This document shows positions 47,512-59,355 of a stretch of DNA of 64,000 bases, in pieces. The notes beneath the pieces were generated by a model. The model saw only the letters and a program-made list of their open reading frames with translations. It had not been told where the DNA came from and did no database searches. The translations under genes and the position numbers were made by a program. This stretch comes from Rhynchosporium graminicola (taxonomy: Eukaryota; Ascomycota; Leotiomycetes; Helotiales; Ploettnerulaceae), in the NCBI GenBank assembly GCA_900074885.1, contig FJUW01000005.1:278242-342241 (forward strand), read 5' to 3'. The stretch's first letter is position 1; every line of letters begins with the position of its first letter.

Positions 47512-50500
47512 GACTTGGACAGAGAGCTATACACAGTCAAGCTTCTGCCAAGGGGGAAATTTTATCTCGGATGCTGGTGTGGTGATCTGGTAAATTTAAT
47601 GTCGAAGGTCTTCTGAGGAGTTGCACAGCTTGATTTGTAAAGGTTTGAATCATTTGAAGGAGCTCTGATATCTCGACATATCCCAAATCAAATCTTGAAA
47701 GTGGAAACTGTGCCGTAGGATCGCCTCTATGCCGACTTATGGTGTCTGACTATTATACATACCGGCTCTATCTCCTGACCCCGAAACTGGAAAGATATAT
47801 GGCAATGCTTACATGTAGGTAACAGTGCTTACCAACTCTCATGAGGAGTTGGATAGCCTTGGCTTCCCTTCATTTTCGAGGCTTGGATTCATATTGCCCA
47901 AGAACGAGCCACGTACAACTATTCCGTCCTTGAACCTGTGCTGCTGACACGAGGTAGGACTGTGCTATCGATAAAAGGTGGGGGGTTTCCCCCATCTCCT
48001 CTCCTCTTTCTCCATGCACAGCTATAAAGGTCTAGATCCTTTATCGGAACGGACCAGAAATCTGCCTTTCTAGGGAGATCAATGTGGTCTGCAACAAGCA
48101 AGATATCAAAGTTTAACGCTCGCTTATTAAAAAAGAGCCGAATGAAGAGTTATCAGACTGTTCTTTCTGGTAAACCAAATCTAGCTTGAAAACTGCGCGG
48201 ATAACCGACCATAGGTGAATAGCTCAGATCGAAATTTATGCATGATTACCGATTCTTCCTACTGGAGACGCTAGGATGGTCGCCTGTATGAAAGTAATTT
48301 GTCGTCAGAAATCGGATCGCAAGAACAACCACGGGTAGTCTGGACCGCTATGCTAGACGAAAGAAAGCGACCAGGAGATGCGAAAGGATTCCACTTGCTC
48401 GATGGGCGTCCCTGATATCTACGTGGGAGGAATATGTCGCGTATTGCCCAACACAGAAATCTTTGCGAAACAGCACATACCAGAATCAGTGGCAGAAAGC
48501 CAGGAAGATGAAATATCGGAATAAACTCGGGCAAAAGCAATATTGATATATTGCATAGAATCTGGAGAGAGTGGAAGCACAAGCCAAACGATCATTCGTC
48601 AGCGATCGATTTCCGATCATGGATTGACAATATGCAAGGGAAGCAGCAAAGACTGACGATGATGACTATCAACCCAAGGAAAGGATCAGGAAACTACCTC
48701 GGCCCGTTCCACATCATCCAGGATGTTTTTCCCAGAGCCTTTGCATGTAGTCGGAGCTACTCTCATCAGCGCCGACGGCAAAAGACAAAGTGGCTGACGG
48801 GTCTTCAACAGAGATTGGGATTTCGTATACGATGCTTACCATGCTCCTCATGCGCACCAGTCACTTCGATCGTCAGACACACTGATCTTCTTGTGGAACT
48901 CGCTATTGGGACGCGAAGATTAAGATGTATCATACTGGTCGACTAACCGCTGCCATCTTCGGAGAATAAAAAAATGAAAAGAGGGGACCTGCGACAATCC
49001 GTTGATCATGCGCTCCAGTCCTCGAAGCCGCTACTGCTTCCTGTCATGTAGGTACATTTTAAAAGCTTTCTCAATTGGGGAAGAGATTGACTCGGGGGGG
49101 AGGAAAGGGTTTAAAGCATGAAGATGAACGACAAGAAGGGCAATCACAAGCCAAGAAGCAAATAAAGGTCTGTACTGTAAGTAGTCGGTGTAGGCTTGGG
49201 CAAAGGTCGAAGATCTGCCCAATATCTCGTCTTGGCCATGCGAGGAAGGCGTGGCATCGGACCCTGAGCACTTCTTTGGGAAGGTACATTTGAAAATGTC
49301 TGAAATGCCGGGGCGGTACTGATGACAAGAGGTGATCATAGCAGATCAAGGCTACTTCCGAGACACCTTGCCAGACAAGAGTATAGATCTCGATTCACGC
49401 ACTGAGAGGGAACCATATACGCCATGATCGGAAGGAGGTAGTGGCAGGTAGCTTCACTTAGTCCAAGTCTTGAGGAAGTAGAAGGCCAGTCGAGAACATA
49501 GACCAGGTCCATCTCGGCCCTTCTTTCTTGCAGAGAAGATCCGCTGGATGCGCAAGAGGTAGTAGTCGCTTGCTTGCTGCCCAACCCCACACATGACTTT
49601 ACCCCAGACTCATGCGAGTTGCATGACAGCAGCTTGTCAAAATTGACTGGAAAAGTACGGAGGGCGTAAATATGCTCCCTTCCCAGCCACGAGACTTGAC
49701 TCGTCGCCAACGCAGTATAATCCGGGGAAGATGGGGAAGGCAGGGCCGAGGAGCCAACTTGACATCACTCATTGGCTCGCTACCCAACCCAGATTCTTTC
49801 TAGTGCTTTCGGACATGTCTTGCTATGATGATACAGATCGACGAGTCGTCAAAATGGCCGCCTGTGCAGCTAAAACCCCACTGCCTGTCGGACATCTCGC
49901 CTATTCAGGTACTCGGACTTGTGGTCCCCTTCTTGAAGCGCGCGTACACCGGAGTGTATGAATATATGCGGATTATCGATCTGCCGAATTCTCACCCATC
50001 TCTGAAGGATCTTCGCACAATAATGTAGCTCGTCTGTTGACGTGGCCCATCATAAGGAGAGAAATGAGTGATCATGAAACCAAGACTTGAAGAATGATCA
50101 AGTGCGGGTAGTCTAATCCATGTGCATCAGACGAGGAAGGGGAAGAGGAAGAGGTGACGGTAGGGCACGGAAAACTTCCTTCCGCATGCTCAAGGATTCT
50201 TGCTGTATCCCAATGACTAGACTGGCGTTGATATAGGTCGCGATTCTATTGCATTCTGTCTCCTTACGCTGTGAAATGACATGATACTCAGTAGGACTTC
50301 CTTGCGATTTTCGGGATTGATTCTTAGCAGTCAGGCAGTCAAGCAGTCAACCGGGCGAGTCGCTGGAGGCTGTTTGGGATAGAATGTCGAGTCGAGCGAG
50401 AAGGTGGGGTTGGAGGTGAGGTGGCGGTTTCAGCTGCTGAGGCGAACTGCATGTTTTTAATTTTATGGGGGTGACATTTAGACTCCCATGTTCATAATAC

Positions 50501-52500
50501 GGCTTGAATGCCAGATGATTCTTCGGAGTACTTGACGTCCTTTGGCTGCTTCGGAAACCGGAGGCGAATCATGCCATTAAATGTATTGTGATGCGAAGTT
50601 CTTGCGAGATTGGAATGGAGGAAAGGGGAAGTGCTTGATGGTATGTCTACGTCGGCGGACGTGGAGGCTTGCTATGGATCTCTGTACAATCTGCGATGTG
50701 GCGAAAGTATTATCTCGGGTGCCATGCTGAAAGATGGGGTTGTTAGTCTGGTGTCCCCAGAATGAATAACTGGTTATATCGTTTCGTGTTGCGTTGCACA
50801 AAATCGGAGTTTCTTATTTTGTCCCAGGGAATCGGAATGGAATGGGAACAGAACCCACTGAAGTAGGACAAACGATGGCGAATGACGAGGAGGCGCCGGT
50901 TACAGAACAATGAGGCTCTATAAGAAACCTTTCGATTTCGGCATGTATTACCGCAAGTAAAACAGAACACAGCATATCGAAGTCCTCGCTTGCAGCGCGG
51001 GTGTAACCTACAGTAGCGGTACCGTATCTGAACTTGACTCGACTTGGGGATATGTAAAGCATGGTTTTAGAGTTCTGTCAGATAGGAGATTTCAGGGCCG
51101 AGCCTAGGACGACTTATCCAACCTACTTGGTATTGATCCATGCAGTCTGTGTACCTGCACTAATATTAGTCAGACCCGGTTACCGGACTGTTTCCCTCAG
51201 GTGGTGGGGGAGTAAGTTGCGGGTCTGTCTGCCGAAGATCACTAGAGATATCATGGGTACGGTATTTACCATATTGATCTGCAAACTTGATCTTCTGGTG
51301 CTCTTCAGATCCTTGGTTTGAGGTTTTATGAGAGAAGCGAAGAGAGGAGAAGAGCCGGGTGATCATAAAAGTGGTGGTAGACACTGTAATGCGACCTTCC
51401 GTAATCGTGAGCTGCGGAACCACCCTGAAAGTGCCATTTCTGGGGTGCATGCGCCCCAATCAGCTCTCTGACACGTTCAACGTGTGAGAATGCACGTGGA
51501 GACTCGCTGCGTGGCATTCAGGCACATCATCAGCTTCAAATGACTCGGTAATGTGGACCTGCTAGGCCGAGAAAGCCTATAAAAATGGCTTCATACGATC
51601 TGGAAAGTGTCTAATTTCAAGCTTGCTCGGGCTTGCTCTGGAGGAAGTGGATTATGGATACTATTCTTATCCACAGCGGCTTCGCTTGGGAATTGCGAGA
51701 AAATAGATTGACTTTCGTGCTCCTGGATTTGTGCCTGGTGCCATGAAAGCAGGTAGGGATTCTGGAGAGCCCTGCCCTGGCATGGCAAACATGCAGTTCG
51801 GATCATTGGGAACTTGGGACGAAATGGAAGGGTTCTGAATCTCATCAAGCCTTCATTCTAGAGCCACCCACTCCCACCTGTGCCGTTACTAGAATCCGGT
51901 ATTCGAGTCAGCGATGTTTCTCATGTTCCTTGATCAGCTACGAGTACGAGCGGTAGTGAATTTCAACGATTCACGTAACCGTATAAACTTTAGCATGGAC
52001 GGCTAGTCGCCGTTGATTCCGGCCGGGGCTTGCTCCGAGAGGTACGGATTACAGCAGAGGCAAGTGCAAGTGCGAAGCGAGCAAGCATCAGATCATGTTA
52101 TATCACATCCATATATCGGAATGCATGACAAGATATGACCAGGCAGACAAGAAACTGGGACAAGGAAAGTGATTGAGTTACAGGATACTATCGGAACGAA
52201 AACATCTTACCAAGTATGATTTAAGCATTAACTTTGCTCTATACAAGGCGCTAGGACAGGGACAGCTTCTGGTACAAGCCCTCCCTGTCGGCTACCCACC
52301 CACCTTACGGAGTATTTGACTCTCATTTCGTTTGATCACTTCTTGAAGTTCTTATATCATCCCAACCCACTATTTGTCTCTCTCATTAAACGGACTTTAC
52401 CGGCACCAGGAGCACCTCTTGAACGCCAAACCGGTAACGTCGATCAGTTGGATAGAGAGATCCACCCAGGGCCGTCTAGGCCAGCGGCTTTTGTCTCATC
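47512..52500. other. Long stretch without a convincing gene
   Basis: Frames here are at most 131 codons and overlap on both strands, without motifs or coherent introns. I see no transposase or reverse transcriptase signature either. Confidence 0.55.
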
Positions 52501-52550
52501 GACCGCCACATACCGAAGCATCTCTGGCCCCATCTCGACACCGCTGAGCA

Positions 52551-52575
52551 GCACTGCACTGCACTGCACTGCACT
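52551..52575. repeat. (GCACT)n microsatellite
   Basis: Five tandem GCACT units seen directly in the long leader of the regulator gene. Confidence 0.9.
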
Positions 52576-52819
52576 GTGTGTAGTAGCAGCCAGCGTTCGG
52601 AGTAGACTTACTGCTGGAGAAGGCGAGGAAAGTCGAACTCGCAAGGAAAGAGAAAAAGAAAGTAAAGGCAAGGTAAGTAAAGATAAGGTACAGACAGGGA
52701 AAGGAGGTTCCCAGGCCAGTCGGTAGGTAGTCAGCCACAAGTCCACAACAACCTGCATACTACCTACTATACTGGACTGTGTACTACAAGTATACTGTCC
52801 TGTACTGGACTGGGGCATT

Positions 52820-52869
52820 CACCACCACACAACCACAACCACCACCACCACCACCACCACTACCACCAC
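52820..52869. repeat. (ACC)n trinucleotide tract
   Basis: About 50 bases of ACC with minor interruptions. Confidence 0.85.
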
Positions 52870-53051
52870 ATACTCGCAACTCGTAACATCGCGTTCCAGG
52901 TTAGAAGATCCCAGTTCCCTCCGACCCCGCAATTTCGTCTGAACTAAGCTTGACGGAACGGAAGACCTACTATATAACCTTGTAGTCTGGTCTGGTTCTG
53001 GCTGCTACTACATTACACTACTTGCGGAGTGCCTTACCTACCTAGGTAGGT

Positions 53052-53052
<1 letters not shown>

Positions 53053-53102
<50 letters not shown>

Positions 53103-53104
53103 CA
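53053..53104. repeat. (GGCA)13 microsatellite
   Basis: Thirteen perfect GGCA units immediately after a CCTACCTAGGTAGGTAGG palindrome. Confidence 0.95.
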
Positions 53105-53980
53105 ATTCAGCTACTTATCCCAGCTCCTCGACGGAGGTACAAGATCGAGCTGGTCCTGTCTCCTGTCTCTTCTCGGGATCAATCAATCAAATCTTGTTCT
53201 GACTTTCTATCTTGCTTTCTTCCTTGCTCACCTACTACTTACTTACTCTTCACCTAGACCTCGCTTCTCGTCCTTTTCTCGCTAAAGGTACTTGCTTAAA
53301 ATTGCTTGCTTGAACCTAATAGCAATCTCCCCAGGTCATCATCATCAAACCATAATACCAGAAAACGTACTTACTTCTTGGGTACCTGGTCGAAGCAACT
53401 CTTTTCACACACGACTTGCGCCCTACTCAGGAACTTCAGCCACAGACTGCCTCGACGTCTCATCTCATCTTCCCTTCTCCTCTTCCTCACTCACCCTCGC
53501 CCTCGCCCTCGCGCTCGAAAGAAATCCGATCCTTCGGACCAGACCCTCAGTCCCCGATCTCCCAGGTGCCCTTATCACATCACATCACATCCCATCCTTC
53601 TTGGTCTCCTGCCAGACTATCAACCTGTCAACTTGTCAGCCTGTCAACCTGTCAATCTGTCAGTTGATCAATAGTGGAGTTGAGCGCCCTGACATAACCC
53701 GGGGCAGCCCAATCCAGTGCATCCGTCCGTGGAAGCCCATTGTGCTCTACAGCGGACCGATCAGTGCGGGCAAGGCTTACGATTGGCGCCCTCACTGCCT
53801 AACGTAGGTACCTACAGCTACCGTCCGTTTCCCCATCTCCATCTCCAATAACCTTCCTTCACCATCCACCCTCCCTGTGGAGAACCCCTGGTTTGAGTTG
53901 GCATCGCAGCACAGCAGTCCAAGTTTGCACAACTACTACGAGTACTTGTACAACTCTCCCCATCCCGCCTCTTCTACGCA

Positions 53981-54013
53981 GGCACGCACGCACGCACACA
54001 CGCACGCACGCAC
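53981..54013. repeat. (GCAC)n microsatellite
   Basis: GCAC/ACGC tandem units with one interruption, close upstream of the regulator start codon. Confidence 0.85.
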
Positions 54014-54190
54014 CAGTCCGTACCAAGGTACCAGACCACTCAGATTGTGCTGAGAGCGCCATGAACCCTGGTGAAGATTTATGATGCAACGAGTGGACTG
54101 GCCCTGAACACCCATCCCATCCCTCCGCTCCAATTGGATAGTCGCCGCAGCGAAGTGCTCGTTCGCGCGTTTGCGCCCCGTCTCTCCATC

Positions 54191-57114
54191 ATGTCAGTAG
54201 CAGTCCGACCGCAGGTGGGCATCGAGCGACTTCCAGCACGTCGCATGAGCAATGAGCCGCGAGAATCAATGAATTGCAAGAGCTGTCGCAAGCGAAAGGT
54301 TCGTCCGTATCCTCGAGCAGATCTTCCGCAGTACTGATAATTCCTCCAGATCAAGTGCAATCGGTTGCGACCGACGTGCGAGGCTTGTCAAGTCTTCCAG
54401 TGCCCTTGTGTCTATGGTGAGGCAGCCCGAAAATACTCATTCCTGGAGACATGCTACAGAATCTTGTACTGATTGTTGTCTGTTCGATAGATGCTGTGCC
54501 AAAAAAGCGAGGCCCGAAAACAGATGTGCTGGAGGCTCTACTGAAGCGCGTCGATGGGCTGGAGAAAAGATTGAAGGATGAGAAGAAGGCGGGCTCGGAC
54601 AACAATGAAGGTGCTTCGGCTGCAGATGAAGAAAGTCCCAACAGCGACGCGAAACCAAAACGACCACTGCTCGAAACCGTGGACATCCCCAACGAGTCCG
54701 CGGTATACTCACCTATTTCAATAAGGTGGGCATTTGATTTCCAGTATGTGCGATGCATGTTCTAACAAATCGTAGTGAATCCTCACCGCCAGCTATTCAA
54801 CCAGATGTCCTCCTCGATACCTATTTCGGGCGCTGCCATGGAAAGGTGTACTATATACTTGACGAAACGACGACGCGGCAGCGCATGCAGTTGAACCAAA
54901 TACCGTCATATCTCGTGTTTGCGATATACGCTGTTAGTGCTAGGTAGGACAGCTGAAGATGCTTGCAGATTTATAAGCTTATCAAGTGCAGGTACACAGT
55001 GCATCCTAACGGGTACCACGCGGCGGTTCGGCTTAGTGAAGACTATGCTGTTCGTGCGAGGACTGAACTGGATATCGATGAACCATCGGTCGATTGTTTA
55101 CAGGCTTTGTTACTTCTCACTGTAGCTTTCACGGCTGCTGGGAGGGGCAAGAAAGCGCATATGATGCTATGTAAGTCTACACCTGCTCTTATTCCTGTGA
55201 TATAGATGGAAGAATACTTATGCGTAACAGCAAGCGGAATTGGAATGGCAATGGCACTCGAGCTTCATCGAGAGTTCGATGTCAAATCAATGGCGACACC
55301 TGTCGAGAAAGAAATGCACCGGAGACTATTCTGGACTTGTTACCTGATGGATCGGTTCATGGCCTGTGGATCAAAACGTCCCTCACTGGTCGCCGATAAA
55401 TGTATACAGCTACGTCTTCCAGCTTGGACACCAGGACCTACGTCTCTCCCCATAGAAGGGGAGTTCTTCCAGAATGGATCGAATCTTCAGTATCACTCTG
55501 GGTCAGGGAAGAAGAGCCAGGGAAGTAGTGGAATGTTACTCGACATCGTCCGAATCCTCGGCATCACGAATCGATATCTAGCAGCTGGAGGTGTGAAAGG
55601 AGATAGCCATTTTCCATGGCATTCATTATCTAACTTGTCCAAAATCCGTCATGATCTGGATATCTGGGCGTCTGGGACACAGGACGTCTTCTCTTCGATC
55701 GATACTTTATTTGGTCAACCAGATAGCACTACTTTGGTGCTCAGCAAACTCATTTACCATCTCATCCATTGTCTAATCTATAGACCATTCCTTCCCATCG
55801 ATTTAGCAGAGCTAGCTGGTACTGGGCAACATCAATCGTGGCAGATAGAAGCTACGAATTTATGTTTCCTACACGCCAACGCCATTGCCGAGCTAGTAGA
55901 ACTGGGTAAGTTATTGTCGTCTATCCCGTTTCCGATTGTAGCTAATATGCACAGGCAAACGATCGTCATCAATTGAATGGCCCGCTTTTGTAGGCTACTG
56001 TATATGCACCGCTGGCACCGTCCACGTTCACGGGACGCACTACAAAGGGTCCCGACAAGATGAAGTATTCGCTGAATCCTCAGATTTCCTTTCGAGAGAG
56101 ATGCAACAACTCTCGGAACTCCGCTACGCCTGGTCATCCGTCCAGCACCAGCGTGATACCCTTCAGACGATATACGGCTGTCACTCCGAGCTCGTCAAAT
56201 CGCTGGCCAGTAACCCAATGCGGTACAGTCCCGTATTCCACCTCGAAGATTTCTTCGACAGGTATTCAGATCTGGGACAGTTCTTCGACGGTGCGCATAT
56301 CTCATTCGAGGATATTATTCCCGAGACCCTTAGTCAGGAGGCATATGCGGGCCATGCGCTTTACGCCCCTAGAGGAAGTAATGCGTCGATGGATTTCAAG
56401 AACTCAATTATGAACCATCAGGGCAACAATATTGTAAGCAAAATTAACACGGACCCACACTCCATCACGAGTAAACGTAAACAATCGTCAGCGTCAAGAA
56501 AGAAGCACCTCGATCTCAAAATCGCACATCGGAATTCACATTCTGGTCACCCAGAAAATACGCTCTTGACGCCCAATGGCGTATTATCAGATCAAAATTT
56601 AGGCATGTTGCAACAGCAACATAACATTTTGGATGTTCAAACTCCTATCTCTCCTTTCCATTCGAGAAATGGGAATGGGATGCAAGACGGGCAAGCACCC
56701 ATCTCGCAATCACCCTTCTCACCACCCTACCCTTTTCCGACACTAAATTCACAACCTCATCCACATCAGCAAGAACAACAACAACCACAGCCAAAACAAC
56801 ATAATAATCACACAGACTACGATCCTATGTTCGGCATGTCATCTGTCGGCTTTAACTACACTTCTTCTACCAACAATGGTAATGGTCTTAACGGCAATAC
56901 CAACGGGCGGAATGGAAACCGGATGAACGGGAGCGCAGGTGCACAAGAAGGCATGACTCCTGGCGCGAGGAGCATCGGCGAACATAGTAACGGCACAGCG
57001 GGCACAGATGAGAAAGATCCTTTCCTGAGCCTGCTTGAGCAGTTAGCTGAAAATGAAAATAATATGCGCGGGCCGAGTGAATTGGATTTCTTTTTGAGCG
57101 GTGCAGCTGCTTAA
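54191..57114 (+). CDS. Zn2Cys6 transcription factor with fungal-specific TF domain
   Basis: Seven exons (54191-54298, 54350-54416, 54491-54725, 54776-54943, 54992-55170, 55231-55905, 55955-57114), all GT-AG and in phase, give 863 residues. The binuclear zinc cluster has Cys at 29, 32, 39, 46, 49 and 56 ([29 protein letters not shown]), split by an intron as in many family members. [20 protein letters not shown] is a dimerising coiled coil. The middle homology region includes [68 protein letters not shown] and CLIYRPFLP. The C-terminal 350 residues are rich in Asn, Gln, Ser and His and probably activate transcription. It acts in the nucleus by binding CGG-type half sites (family knowledge); the target pathway is unknown. 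The start is the ATG nearest the finger that leaves an N-terminal extension of 28 residues; M19 is possible. Confidence 0.93.
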
Positions 57115-58001
57115 GGTCTTCCGAGATCAGAGTGGTTACGGGTTGATGTTTCTCGGAATCGGAAAAAGGCGGTCGGGGGCTGGCTATCTGCATATTTTCC
57201 ACCACGGCTGGTTCGGTTTGGACTGGCTGGATGGTTTGTTTTGCTTGGGTTTTGGTTGCAAAGGGTCTCGGGACGGAGTCGAAGCGTACGCGCTCATGGG
57301 GCGTTATGGAACGAAACGACATAACATGACATGATTTCCCAGCCATTTTTTAGGCCGGGTTTGGCTGAACACTTTCTTCTGTACATTCTTTTTCTGTACA
57401 TAGCTTGCTTGCATTACTCGAATATATATCCAAACGTATAAAGTTTATTAACATCTATCTATCTCGTTCCAAAATCACGTTGTCGGGAATTTATTTACTC
57501 GGTTGTTATAATATCTTTTCGCTGATCTCCTTTGATTTTAGGGCATTTGTCCGGGTTTAGGAGATTCGAGATTCGAAATTGGAGATCTGGAATCTTGAGT
57601 TGAGATACAGTAACCGCGCGATTGGTTCTACTTGGTTCAATTTCTTTTCATGAGAGATGAAACGGAGGTTATTTTTCCACGAGCTGGACGATCTTCCTGT
57701 TGTTATGGAGTAAACCATAAGAGAGAGCACATGGAAGGACGAGGAGCAAATATACTGTACTCGGTTTCTCCAGAAGTCCCTCGGTCTTACTGAACCTATC
57801 CACAGTAAGGTTCCAGGGACCGACCTATTGGGTGTGTTTTCCTCGTTAAACTCACAGTGGATAGGTTTCGACCTCTGGAGGAATAGAGTAACGGGGTACG
57901 GGGGCTAAGGTACTCGATTCGTGCAGAATTCTGAACCTGACAGGCCTAATAAATACCAAGGGTCAATCCCAAGCGAATATGCCCTGCAAACTTTTTATAG
58001 A

Positions 58002-58814
58002 CAGGTTTAGACCTACGGAGAAAGTGAAAAACATCACAAAACCGGCGTACTTAATTCTTGGAATCACCCTATCAGATCACTCCCTATTCTTTAAGAGTAT
58101 ATATATAATTGCTAATATATCTTTTAAAGGTTCATTTCACCTCAAAACGCGTCGATTCGGTTAGTTAATCCGGCGACGCGCCGTTAATGTAATGTAAACT
58201 TCGTACAGGAATTCTCCGAGATAGTTATATTCCCTTTCTATTGCGCTATCGCTCACAGTCTACGAAAGCGAGGAGTTGACAATGGGTGCCTACCTTAACT
58301 TTGGCTTTCGGACGTAATAAGGGGCCGAAAAAAAACTACTTCGAGACCTGGTTCCCGGCCGTAAGTAGAGCTGAGCTGAGCTCTCGATGGTCAAATATAG
58401 AGTTCAAAAAATGAACTCTAGACAACCTTAAAAACCCCCGATTTCACTGACGCCCAAGACATCTCTACTAATATCGCTGCATAAGTACCTAGAGCTCCGA
58501 GAACCAAATATCCCTGTTCGGGATTGTAGTCATTGCCCACTTTGAAAATAAGAGTCTTATTTGGCTCGATACTTAAACGCTCGATGGTGTGTGACCGATT
58601 TCCTCTTTCTGCCCGTCACCTTTCCGATAGCGAGTCGCGTAAAGCATTTTATATTAGTGACTCCTCTTTGTTTCTTAACTTTTGAGCTCTACCTACAATC
58701 TGCTCGCCTTCTCGGTGGGTCTAAACCTGACGGGGTTTATGTCAAGGGTCGCTTCTAACTACATTTTCTCTGGAAATCCACCGTTGACAGGTTCAGACCC
58801 ACGGAGAAAGCGAG
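58002..58814. repeat. Three copies of a 26-27 base motif, two forming an inverted pair
   Basis: CAGGTTTAGACCTACGGAGA at 58002, its complement at 58703-58729 (CTCGGTGGGTCTAAACCTG core), and CAGGTTCAGACCCACGGAGA at 58788-58814. The last two match at about 24 of 27 positions and flank a 58-base loop, so they could fold into a hairpin. Confidence 0.75.
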
Positions 58815-59097
58815 TTGTTCTCGCTGCTATTCATTTCACTTGGGAACATATTCTCAGAATGTATTCTTTCCCCTCCAACAAGAGTTAGTTAGTCACTCCA
58901 GTTTGAAACATTTCTTTTCGTAAAACCAAGGGATGTAGCTAGAATCGGATGTAGTATGAAGTTCACCTAGAGTGTGTGTAGGTCTCCTTTCCCCTCTCTC
59001 TACATTCAATTTAATTTCTCCTTCGTATCTTCTCTTCTTTATTTTATTATCAGTGCCAAATAGTCTCTCTCAAACCTTTCTCGCAACTCTTCCGAAA

Positions 59098-59355
59098 GTC
59101 ATTCAGCTCAAGGCACTTACTGTCCTCCTGCTTGCGGGCGCAGTCGAAGCGCAATCCTGCGGGCGTCCAAGAAGAACATAAGCTGGAATCTATGACTCTT
59201 TATTAGAGCTACAAGGAACATACTCACACTGCGTAGATCTAGATGGTTGCGACGCCGGAACCCGAAAGCACGTTTTCTCTACTGAGGAGGATTGCGAAAG
59301 TGTCGGCGATTGTTCTGAAAATGTTAGCATTCATATTTTAGTAAGGAATATGACG
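59098..59355 (+). pseudogene. Possible remnant of a small Cys-rich secreted protein
   Basis: The plus strand reads a signal-like QLKALTVLLLAGAVEA then QSCGRPRRT and a stop. The same frame continues AGIYDSLLELQGTYSHC, DLDGCDAGTRKHVF and STEEDCESVGDC. The spacing GC-x6-F-T-x-E-x-C-x4-C recalls the end of a Kunitz-type fold, but this rests on a handful of positions. No intact start or end was found. Confidence 0.3.

Noticed and set aside
49336..49787. Minus-strand frames of 124 and 62 codons
   Set aside because: No motifs, no intron structure linking them, and no signal peptide; not reported as a gene.
52316..52726. A 136-codon plus-strand frame upstream of the regulator
   Set aside because: It runs through microsatellite DNA and shows no domain; it may be a leader ORF but cannot be supported.
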